Made by a program: the position numbers and the translations under genes
Shown: in pieces, positions 1 through 12,789 of the stretch
Layout: the number at the start of each line of letters is the position of its first letter
Numbering within the stretch: the stretch's first letter is position 1
Assembly (NCBI GenBank): GCA_945859605.1
Contig: OX243821.1
Span: 21,258,373-21,322,372 of the forward strand
Origin: Lumbricus rubellus
Lineage: Eukaryota > Annelida > Clitellata > Crassiclitellata > Lumbricidae
Reading direction: 5' to 3'
DNA length: 64,000 nt
The notes under the pieces: generated by a model
Told to the model about the DNA's origin: nothing
What the model saw: only the letters and a program-made list of their open reading frames with translations
Database searches by the model: none

Positions 1-197
1 CGATACTCTAAAAGTTCACCAGATATTAAAGAACGGAAGCTACTACCAGGATTTGAATATATTTAGTCGAACGCTTAACCGAAGGACTTGTAAAAAGGTC
101 ATCAGAAAAAATTACCCGAACTGCATTTTTTTTATCCAACCAGCCCCCCCCCCCCCCCCCAGGGGCCCAACCTCCAGAAACCCAGCGACCGTCTTAC

Positions 198-3100
198 CTC
201 GATCTGGGCGCTGGTACGTGTCTGCCATTGCGTAGCTGAAACTGTTGCGATCCGAGAAGTTATCGAGTAGATTTGCATTCAGTAATGTTTCAACCATCGC
301 ACGATCATCGTTTTCAACAGCTTTGAGCAACGCAGCTCTACCGTCAGTCATCAGTTTATCAATCTTCGCCTCTTTCTGTGAAATAAGAGAGAATTTATTC
401 TGAATACCACGGAGAATATGAAAACGTTATCTGCTGAACTTGATAAGAGATTCTGAAAATGTGCTGCAGGTCTCTACAAGACATTATGAATCGATGATTA
501 TCTGGGGTGCTTACCAACACAATCCAGAATTCGTATTATAACACTGGACAACAGTGATTTTGCTTCCTGGACACTTTCATGTGTTTCTTATGCAGTTTCT
601 GCTGCTGATCACGAAAATCACCTTGAAATTGTCCCATCACGTAAGGTTTTTGATAAATCGTCAAATTTTCGTTACGTTTTGGAATCGTAAAAAAAAGTGG
701 TTTTAGGCATTAGGCATCCATAAAAGTGGTATAACTTTTGTTCTGTTTGAAATATTTTGATGAAATTTGGCCATCTGGTGTAAATATGAATTGTCTTTAA
801 GCTTGTAAAATTTCATGTCGAAATTCTTACTTTTGGCCAAGATATTGGCCAAAAACCTAAGGGTCCCCCCTTTTTTGCTCATCCCGTACATTGTACATGT
901 GCAACTAAACAAGAAATAACTGTAAAACATTAATTTCATGTTTCCAACTTTTCTAAGTGATACAGTCATCATCAGCATCAATATTATGAGAAAGAACTGT
1001 TATAAAGATTTGTTTTCCAATGAAACTAAATTATAGTATATTGTAAATGTGTACAATATAATGTGAGCGTGTAAGTTAAAATGTTGCATGCTGTTTTTTT
1101 TCAAAAACCTTACGTGATACAACAATTCTGAGCACACCATCGTGTTCAGCACGTCACATCCTATAGAAAATAGTGAAAGATTTTACAGAAATAACAAAAA
1201 TTAAGTTATAGTATATATTGTAAATTATATTCATTCATTCATTCATTCATTCATTTCAGGCATTTATATAGCGCCTCTTCAAGAATATCTACTCAGAAGC
1301 GCTCCCGACCCAACCACGGCTAAAGAGAACAGTCTTAAGAGCAGAGTAGAACGTAGTCTCGAAGGCTCGAGGTATTAGACGTAGTTCCACAGGGAGCCCA
1401 TTCCAGGTTGCAGGGCCAACAACAGAAAAGGCACGGCGCTGCGCAATAGAAGTGCGTGACCGGGGGACAAGAAGCTCAGCCTGCTTAGAAGAGCGAAGAG
1501 AGCCACGGCGCTGGACGCTCAGGGTGGAGCAACAGAGCTCCTGTAAATAGACAGGGGCCACACCCGCGAGACAGCGCCAGACCAAGGAAGATATTCGGTA
1601 TGTGACCCTTTGTGAGAAAGGGAGCCAGTGCAAGACATCCCGCATATAGTCAGTGACATGGCCGAATTTTGGGATGCGACTGACAAGGCGTGCCGCAGAG
1701 CGCAAGACCCGATCCAAGCACCCAACCCGAGTCACCGGCAGACCCACATAGAGGGCGCTGCAATAGTCTAAACGTGAGACAACGAAAGAGTGGATAAGCG
1801 TCAAGGCAGCGCTGAAAGTTAAGGAGCGGAGCACCACTCTAAGCTGACGCAATTGGTAATAGCAGCTGCGGCATAACAAGTTGATATGCCGCGTGAAAGT
1901 AAGCTCTTGGTCCAAAGTGACACCAAGGTCCCGGACAGAGGAAGAGAAGGTGAACTGAGGGAATTCCTGGGCAAGAACTTCCAGGTCAATTTTGGCGAGC
2001 TGTTGGCGTGTGCCAAACCAGATAAATTGGGTTTTAGAGGAGTTGAGTCGCAGGCGATTGGATGACATCCAGGCTTCCAGAGCCTCCATTGCTCGGCTCA
2101 TGACTCGAACAGTGGAAGTGGCTGCCAGCGCAGAACAGTGCAGATACGCTTGCAGGTCATCCGCGTAGGATTGGCTAAGGACAGAAGAAGCAGCAAGAAG
2201 AGAACCAAGATCAGCTGTATAAATAATTTACAAAAGTGGGCCCAGGACAGAACCCTGGGGCAGGCCAAATGGGGCAGGAACCCATGGAGTTCTGGCAGAC
2301 CCGTAGACCACAGAGAAGGAACGGTCGTGGAGATAGGAACCAAGCCAGTCGAGAAAGTTTCCAGAAAGACCAAACGAGGTTGATAAGCGCTTATGAAGTA
2401 TATGATGATCCACAGTATCGAAAGCCGCACTTACATCAAATAGTGCTAAAAGGGTGACCTGGGATCTATCGATTGCCCCATAGATATCAGAAAGGAGGCG
2501 AACTAAGAGGGCAATAAATGAGCATTTAAGTTAAAATCTTGCATGCTGTTTTCTCAAAAACTTTACGTGATACAATAATTCTGAGCATACCATCGTGTTC
2601 AGCATGTCAAATTCTATAGAAAACAGTGAAAGATTTTCCGGAAATAAAAAAAATTAAGTTATAGCATATTGTAAATTATATGCAATAAAGTGAATAAACG
2701 AGCATTTAAGTTAGAATCTCGCATACTGTTTTTCTCAAAAACCTTACGTGATACAACAATTCTGAGCATACCATCGTGTTCAGCACGTCAAATTCTATAG
2801 AAAACCATCAAAGATCTTTTGGAAATAAAAAAAATAAAGTTATAGCATATTGTAAATTATATGCAATAAAGTGAATAAACGAGCATTTAAGTTAGAATCT
2901 TGCATACTGTTTTTCTCAAACACCTTACGTGATACAACAATTCTGAGCATACCATCGTGTTCAGCACATCAAATTCTATAGAAAACCCTCAAAGATCTTT
3001 TGGAAGTAAAAAAAATTAAATTATAGTATATAGTAAATTATGCAATATATGAGCATTTAAGTTAAAATCTTGCATACTGTTTTTCTCAAAAACCTTACGT

Positions 3101-6100
3101 GATACAAAAATTCTGAGCACACCATCGTGTTCAGCACGTCAAATTCTATAGAAAACCGTCAAAGATTTTTTGGAAGCAAAAAAAAGTTAAAATTTGTTGT
3201 CCAGTGTAATCATCAAAACAACATGATTTTTAGATAGGCCCCTACTTAGCAATGAACTGATTTAATTGGATATTTAGCAAAACAATGTAACACCATAGGA
3301 TTTTATTTCATGCTTAACAAAACCATACAGCATCAGAATGAATTTTATCAGATTAATATTTAACAAAACAGTATAACACCATGATTTTACGAGATAGGGC
3401 CCACCTAACAACGCAAAATAGCACCATGATATTTATTTACTTAACAAAACAATATAACAACATTAGGCCTAAGTTCATTAGATACTAAACAAAACAATAT
3501 TTACTTCAAGATTTTCAGCTACTTAGTAAAACAACAGAACACCATAATCTCATTATTTCAACCTTCTCAGTTGTTGGCCCGTCCACATGCATGGGCTCCC
3601 GCTTGCACTAAGCTCACTACCTCGGAATAATTTGCCTGCCTTCAACCAGTTGCTTAAGATCTATCTTTTTGGCCGTGGCTGGGCTTGGAGCGCCTCTGAG
3701 TAGATTTCTTGAAGGGGCGCCAAGTTTTCGGAATGAATGAATTATTTACTTAAGTAAACAATATGACACCATGATTTTAAGATACTTAGCAACACAATAT
3801 AACACCATAATTTTATGAGATACCTTACCGATAGAAGGTACTCGACAACGGGTCTGTGGCGGAACATGGCAGCGATGACGACCGGCGTGGCATCTTTGTA
3901 GGCTGGACTCTTCGTTTCTACACTGGCTCCCTGCGCCACAAGGAACTGAACCATCTTGAGGTTCCCCATACGACATGCCTCTGCAATCGGACAACTTCCG
4001 CCGGGACCAACGCGGTTAACATCAGCACCTGACACAATCAAGTAGGTCTATTGTTATTGCTATGAAGCCACAATCAAGGAGGCGTATTGTTATTGCTATG
4101 AAGCCACAATCAAGGAGGCGTATTGTTATTGCTATGAAGCCACAATCAAGGAGGCGTATTGTTATTGCTATGAGGCCACAATCAAGGAGGCGTATTGTTA
4201 TTGCTATGAGGCCACAATCAAGGAGGCGTATTGTTATTGCTATGAGGCCACAATCAAGGAGGCGTATTGTTATTGCTACGAAGCCACAATCAAGGAGGCC
4301 TATTGTTATTGCTATGAGGCCACAATTACAATAAAGGACAGAGTCATAATTTATTTCTTGTGGTTAAGTAGAAGAAATCAGTTAAAGCAGACTTTGCTTC
4401 TGCGGCATAATCTTTATTACTGAAAATCAGATTCAATCGTTTAAGGTCATAACTAGCCTACATGTATTTCATCATGGTTAAATTAAATATTATAGGCCTA
4501 TTGTTCTGTTGTTAATGTAAGCATAATAGTTTATTTATTTCTGTAGCAACTTCGTTATTGAGAATCCGATTCCATCACTTAACATTTCATAATTATTTCA
4601 TCAAGTTTAAATAAAATTTAAATAAATAAACAAAATTAAAACCTTGTTTCTGCAGCATCTTCCATCATTCAACATTTCATAAATATTTTATCATGTTTTA
4701 ATTTTTTTAAAATTAAAAATCAATAAAATAAAACCTTGTTTCTGCAGCATCTTCATGATATCGAGGACCTCCACTTCGCTCATCTGAGCCGCAACGGTCA
4801 ACGGCGTCAACCCATCGCTCTTCAGGTTGTCCGGTTCACCACCAGTCGTCGTTGTTCCTCTTCTCCTCGTTATATTGAACTGCGAGAACGGTTGGTTGAC
4901 GTCGAGATCAGTGTCGTACGTCAACAATTCCTTCACCTTAAAGTCAATAGTAGGCCTGATCAAAAAGTGCTGTATTATGTCAAACAAGTTTCGGTCCATA
5001 GTAAAGGTCTCTGTTGTCATAGGCCCTCGTCAAATCTGGATTCTCAAGTCTAATAGTTTTACGACTCAAGCTTTCGATTTACCTGGACACTCTATAATCT
5101 GCTCAAGGCTTTTTAACGTGCAGTTGTAGGCCCCTACACAAAGTGTAAGCTTACAGTTGTAGAAGTTCTTCTGTACAGTTAAAACTAGCAAAAAGGTCAT
5201 TGTCCTCCGATTGTAGCCTGCTGCGGTTTGACAGCAGGATTGTCTATTAAACGAATATATATATATTATATAATATATACACTGTGCCCCATAAAAAAAC
5301 ACACCAAAAAAACTTTTCAAAAATCTTTTATAAAACTAAGCCAATTGTAATAAAAGTTTGTACGTTGTTTCTCAAATAATTTTGCCACAAAATATTTTAC
5401 ATTTTACTTGAACCTGGGGTGAAGGTCAACGGTGAATATTACAGGAATATCCTGTTGATGGAGCCGATGTTGCCAGCGATCAGGGGGATGTCAAGCGACT
5501 TATTCATTCTCCAGCAGGACAGCGACCAAGCACATCGTGCAAAGGACACCATTGCGTTGCTGCGACGTGAAACACCAAGCTTCATTGGACCGGAACTCTG
5601 GCCAGCAAACTCACCAGACCTCAATCCCGTTGACTACAAAATTTGGGGTCTAATACAGAAACGCGTCTACCAGACAGCAATAAGGGACATCAACGAGTTG
5701 AAGGAGCGCCTCATCGTTGTGTGGGCACAGTTGAAGCAGACTTAGCAGAGTGTCGACAAAGCTATTGAACAGTGGCGGCCAAGGCTGAGAGCCTGCGTTC
5801 AAGCGAAGAGACATCACTTCAAACATCTTCTTAAATGAAACATTACTTTTTCTTATTTAACATCAGACTTACATGCGTTTCATGACAAAGTTTTTTGGTG
5901 TTTTTTATGGGGCACAGTGTATATATAACATATATTGGCCCATCCACATGGAATGGGCTTTCACTTGCACTACGCTTAGCCTACTACCTAGGAATAATTT
6001 GCCTGCTTTCTACCAGTTGCTAAAGACCTATCTTTTTAGGCGTGGCTGGGCTGGGAGCGCCTCTGAGTAGATTTCTTGAAGGGGCGCTATATAAGTTTCT

Positions 6101-9100
6101 GAATGAATGAATCAATGAATATAGATCTATATAATTCACCTGTTTCTTATCACTCTGTGCCATCACCGTTGTTGGACTGGGAGCGCTTCTGAGTAGCTTA
6201 CCTTGAAGGTGCGCTATATAAAAGGTCAAGAATAATAAAAATAATAATAAAAATAATAATAATATACATAATTACATATGTATATATTTCACCTGTTTCT
6301 TATCACTCTGTGCCATCGCCTCGTATAGATCCGTCAACGCAAACATCTTCACAAGGTGACTCGCGTCTCCGCCTGCCGCCACGAGCACCGCCGTCGACTC
6401 CACATCCCCTAGCAGTATAGCCATGTCCAACGCCGTCATTCCAAACGTCTTCTCCATCTTGTCAATCTCACACCCGGAGTCGATGATCATCCGCAGGATC
6501 TTCGAACAGCTGTCCGAGATGAGGTTGATTTCACGGTCAACTTCTGGGGGAACGTTGTAGCGACCGCCGTCATTATCGAGCGGCACGAGCGGGCGCGACG
6601 TCGGGCTCTTTCCGTCTCGCCCCTGCTTCGCCTGCTTGCTCCTCTTCCCGCCGCACGACAGGAAATTATCAACAAACCCCGGCTTTTTCTTCTCCTTCTC
6701 GCCCTGGATCTTGTCCTGTCGGTGCCGCCAGACCGCCTCCACCCTCCGCTTCATCGCCTCGTTATCATCATCGTTTATATTCTCCCGTTCGTCCAACTTG
6801 CTACCGATGTTCATCATGAACTGCCCAACTTTCTCCAGCTCCCGCTCGTTGTCCCGTCCATGCAGCGTGTCGCTGTTCAGGCGCGCCCACTCTTTCAGCG
6901 CCACGTCTATATTGCGCCTGTTCAGTCCATACGGTCCTGTCTGTCCGGACGTTAGCTTCTTGATCTGGGATCTCTTCCCTACGACCGTGAGGTGTAGGGC
7001 AGAGTGGCCGAAGTCGTTCACGGCGTTGGCGTCGGCCCCTGCGTCCAGAATCATCTTGGCGAGGACGTCGTTTCCGTAACCAGCGACGAGGAGAAGGGCG
7101 CTCATGCCCAACATGTTCTTTTGGTTAACGTCGACACCGGCCTTCAGCAGTTGACAGATGACGTCGATCGTTCTCGCACCTGGAAATCAGATGAGGTCAA
7201 TATTGTGATAATGGTAGGTTCAATAGAACTGTATTTGATTAAATGCAAAACAACTGAATTTTATACAATGCAACTGTATCTGATAATATACAATGCACTT
7301 GTATTTGATACAATACTTTCGTTCTCGCTCCTGGAAAGCAGTTAGTCAAAGATAATTGGTAAGGGTAAATGCAAATTTGCATGGCGATACTTCGAGTATA
7401 ATGGGGCAGAAAAGGCGAAAGGCAATCCCTCTCAACCTTTTAAACTTCTGCTTTGCTTTTTAACATATTTTCTCGAACTGCAGGAGCACATAAAGCCATA
7501 AGATAGTTTAGGGATACGTGACCAGTGGAGTAGCCAGGAATGTATGATGGGGGGGGGGGTTATGGCCTGGCCGGATGCCCTTCCTTCCTGACATCCGTGA
7601 CTACTCTGCCCAGGGTCCCGACATTGATCTTTGTCAGCCGTGACCAGTCCTGTATGTAGTATCACTATATCACTTGCATCCTTAACTCGAACACGTTGGC
7701 AAAAAAATCCGATAACAAAAGGCTATACCACAATAATTGGATCATAATGGATTAGATCACAGTGATTATACTACAATAGATTTGATTACAAAAGATTTGT
7801 AATCACACAGTGATTATACTACAATAGATTTGATTACAAAAGGTTTGATTTATACAAAAACTTTCAAAAAGGTCACATTAACAAAAGATTAGACAATACA
7901 ATAGAATACAACAGACTGGTGCTGACCTCCGAATGCATATCCGAGCGCCGTGCTGCCCTGTAGGTCAACGGCGCGGACGTCGGCTCCTTTCTTCAGCAGA
8001 ATCCTCACGACCTCCGAATGACCGTGAAACGATGACGTCATCAGAGCAGTTGTCTTTAGTGAAGCAAACGTGTCGTTTACATTTGCTCTGTAGGTCAGCA
8101 GGATCTGCTCATATTAATAATAATAATAATATGTAGAGATTTAAGTGCCATAGGTTCGTAAGCAATCGATTAAAAACCGTAGGTCCGTAGCAACGATTCA
8201 GAAGCACTCAAATCACACAAAAGTATTTACGTGAGCAATGGAGTAATGTATGAGCAATTACCAGCCAGTAAGCCAAGCGGCCAGCCAATCAGTCTGCCAA
8301 TAGGCTAAAGCAAATAGCCAGCTAATCACACCATCAGCCGGTAGGCCTAATGTCCGTAATGAAACACACAGCCAGTCAATCAATCGATCAAACAGTTTGC
8401 CAGGCAATCACACACTAAAATAATAAAACAATCACAGAGCTAGTCAAACGCTCAGTCGCGATAGGTGTAGTGGTGGCGTCGTTGCCTTGGAGCCGGAAGG
8501 TTTGAGGTTCGCATCCACCTCGCCGCGTAAGGACCTTGGGCAAGTCCTTCACTCACAATTGTTCAGCGTTTCGGTGTGAAACTTTGATGCAGTGTCCGCT
8601 CTGCATTCGGGAGCGTCTCTGAGTAGAAGAGCTTGAAGGGGCGCTATAGCAAGTGCACATATAAACAAAATACAGAATATTTATAACACCATGCAACGAA
8701 TCAAGAGATGCTTTACAAAACTAGTCACGCGCTTACCTTAACCGCCTCGATCTTGTTCAAAGCAGAGGCGAGTGCAAGTGGAGTCATTCCTTCATGCTGT
8801 GGGTTGATGTCTGCCGAAAACTTCTTGTTTGCATCGACCCCAGCCTCAAGAGCCTGCCTCAGCTGCAAAGAAATTCATCAGATAATTATTATTACATCAA
8901 TGATGGTCTCCAGTCATGGACGGAGTTTGGTTTCAGTTCATGAGGGGGCTAACCCCGAGCATGGGCGGAGATTGTTTTCGGTTCTTGGAGGGGCTAACCC
9001 CGAGTCTGGGCCTTATTGGGGGGGCTTACCCCGAAAAATGATACCATTTTCATGGTTAAAAAGTTGAATATGGATGGGCCTTCTTCCCCTTAGCCCCTGA

Positions 9101-12100
9101 TAAACTCCGCCCATGACCCCGAGTCTGTGCCATATTGGGGGGGGGGGGGCTAACCCCGTAAAAAGATACCATTTTCATGGTAAAAAGTTGAATCTGGGCC
9201 TTCTTGGAGGGGCTTAGCACCCCCAAGCCCCTGATAAATTCCGCCCATGCAGACTCCAGTTCATTTGGGCGCGGTGGTGTAGTGGGTATGAGATCTCCGA
9301 GATATTTCTGAGCAAAACCACGTTGGCCTAGACCCTAAGGGTCCAAAACAAGGAATTTGAACTGAATGCCGGCTGCGGCCTATAAGGATGACATTGCTTA
9401 GCTTTAGGCTATTATGCCGCATGCAGTCAACTATTTTGTGAGGCGACCATTGTAACGGCGCCGTGTAAATTGTCGTAATCATTATCATCAATACCTTTAT
9501 CATTCTTAAGGAAGTAAGCATATAGGCTACTTTAATTTTAAAAATGGCCATCTGCCAAATAGTACGCTGATGAAAAAGTAGCTCATCACATTTAAAATTC
9601 GCATAAGACATCTGAAACAAAACATGGTTAAAAACAGTGGCGCAACTAGGGGGGTGCTGGGGGGTGCTTGAGCACCCCCAAGGCTAAAAAGGTGACCCAC
9701 GCAATTTTTCCAAATCCGATGAGTTTTTTGGTGCGGGGGGGGGGGGGGTAGGGGTAATTCGGTCTTACACAATCAAGCAAGTTCTTTTGGCACTCGCTAC
9801 TTCGCACCATCGGCGCTTACAATAATAATTCTGAGCACCCCCCAGGAAAATTTTCTGGTTGCGCCCCTGGTTAAAAATTAAACAGCATTATTGCTATTAT
9901 AGCCTACAAATGGTTGACTCTTTGGTCTTTGTGACACCCGATCATGGAGCGCAAGTTTGCTTCGCTGGGGAAGGGGGTAAGCATGCTTACCAGATCGAGG
10001 TCATCATTGATGATGCCCTGGTGGATTTCTGAAAGATCATCCGTCTCATAGAATTCTTCGTCACCCTCCGAATCTACAAAGCAATGGCAAAGCGCCAACA
10101 GTAACAGACCACTCATTCGTAACCATCTACGTTCCATATACAACCTTTTAACAACCTTTTTTACTTTATGGCCACTTTTCCGTAATTGTCGTTAGAAGAC
10201 ATAAATTTGTTAAAATTTAATTTTTTTAAATGAAATGTGTTCTGTTATTCATATACGTCCAAATAAAATAATCTGCAAAATAAAATAATTATGTATTCTA
10301 TCTCATCAAAATTGTCTATTTTTATATTTTTGTTTATTCTTTCAGAGGTTGAAGCCTGGCGGGCCATTTTTGGTCCGCGGGCCATGGGTTTGGAACCACT
10401 GAATTAAACATACAGGCACACCAATTTTTTATCGGCACAGATGGATGAATGAAAGGTCAAAACGTGTGTGTGTGAGCTTGTGTGCATATGTAGGTAGACC
10501 TACTTAAGCACGTAGTATGGTAAACGTGTAGGTGCGTGTTACAGTAGGTCTAGATATGAATAAGAACACTTAATTAGTAATCACTGTATATATAAGAGCC
10601 TCTTAACGCTGGAGAGACCTCAACATAATTAAATACTCTGGCAGCCATGAAATTTTACTCACTTACACACCTCATCTGCATATACCTGTCATTTTGTCAT
10701 TTAATTTGCATGCAGCATCGTTTACACCTGAATCACATCTGCATATATATTTAATATATATATATAATATATATGACAAATCAATCAATCAAATTTGTTA
10801 CATACAAACATACATAGCATACGTATATGTATGCTTGCATACATACATTTCCCTACATACATACAAACATACATACAATGTCATACAAACATGCAAACAT
10901 ACATACATGCATGCATGCATGCACGCACACACATACATATACGCACACATACGCACACATACACACACATACATACACACACATACACACACATACACAC
11001 ACATACACACACATACACACGCACATACACACATACACACACATACATACATACATACACACATACGCACACACATACATACATACATACATACATACAT
11101 ACATACATACATACATACATACATACATACATACATACATACACACACGGTACCGGCATTCTGTGGCATCTAGCAAGCAGTACCATTGAATTTTTACTGT
11201 ATTTCTAATCAATGGTATTTTAATTGCAAACAATCATAAACCGTATAATTTTTAAAATCAAATGCAGCTGTTGCGTGTTTCAGTTATGCCTTTGGGGAGG
11301 GGTGTCAATTTTTGTACACCAGGGTCTGCGATGGCTAGTCAGTCGCAGCAGGAGGTACAGCGCCTGCCCTACAGCCATGTGAGCCTCTCAGCAGGAAATA
11401 AGGCAGCTGTATGTAGAGGCAGATGCATACAAAGTAGTATGCACCTTTTAACTGTATGGATTGGTGAAATGAGGCATTATGTTCGTTAAGTGCATTCGTG
11501 AGATTCCTTTTAAGGCGCTATATAAATGGGCACATAAAATTTATACATACATACATACATACATACATACATACATACATACATACATACATACATACAT
11601 ACATACATACATACATACATACATACATACATACATACATACATACATACATACATACATACATACATGCACATACATACATGTACATACAAACAAACAT
11701 GGCACCGGTGTAATTTGAAAACCTGACATCCAATGGTTGTCCAACAGTATTAAAAGTCTGATAATAGTCTTCATATGTTCTGGCCATCCGAAATAATTGT
11801 TCTACGAGAGGAGATGGCTCATTGATAAGAGGTTGGCGCAAAGATCAGAGGGACGCGGGTTCGATATAAGGTTGACTCGATCCTTCAACTCCCTGCGGCG
11901 ACTGCAAAATGAGCCACGCAGGATGCCACGCTGTTAAATTTCTATTCAATTACGATTATTACTAGCTGGGGTACCCGGCGTTGCTCGGGGAATTTAGAAT
12001 TTTCTTCATTATGAAATCGCCACCACCACCATTGTCATCATCATCAAATCATCATCATAAGATCATCACCATCGTCGTCATCATCATCATCATCTTCAGT

Positions 12101-12727
12101 GTGGCCACGCCCAGAGATGCTTCAACAATGCACCACTTCCAAGCATGTATACAAAAGCCTAATATCATCAAAGGGTCAATGGTCTTGTTTACGCCGTGAC
12201 AGGGAACCAGACCAAAGCACCACGTGATCACATCCTAAAGATCAACAACAGACGTAGCCTACAATGCTCTGATCAGTGGAGCGCAAACACAACAGGTAAG
12301 CAATAACAAAGGTAGATATACATGGTGATGACTCACAACGCTTTAAAGATGCTATTGCTACTGGCCTACTTTTCGACCAATCAACCCAGCCCAACCACCT
12401 GTCTACCCCGACCATCGATCGCATGCTGAAGAATATTCCGCTGCCCTATTATAAGCAGCGATTTAATCATAGCTAATAGTCAGAGGCAGGAGTTTAATTA
12501 AGGGCGACATTAGCAATTGCGATGGCTATGTGTGGTTTTGTACTTTCGAGTGATGTTAACAGAGAATGTCCATATATTTATTAATTAATTAATGAGCTAA
12601 TCATAAGACCCTCAAAAACAATAGCAGCTGCAGCAACAGCACCACCAAATAATAATAATAACATTAACAATAGCAATAATTGTAATAATGACGACAATAA
12701 TGATAATAATATTAATAATACTACTAA

Positions 12728-12789
<62 letters not shown>

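Noticed and set aside
4033..4327. 36-bp repeats resembling a CRISPR array
   Set aside because: Units are head to tail with no unique spacers, in a eukaryotic intron. Same for the 36-bp array at 21590.
198..8104. Exon duplication between ankyrin exons 7927-8104 and 198-375 (both 178 bp, same phases)
   Set aside because: The encoded residues do not align beyond the general ankyrin pattern.
9265..9290. Start of another SINE (GGGCGCGGTGGTGTAGTGGG)
   Set aside because: Only the first 25 bp of the head match; the following sequence diverges, so it cannot be called an insertion with confidence.
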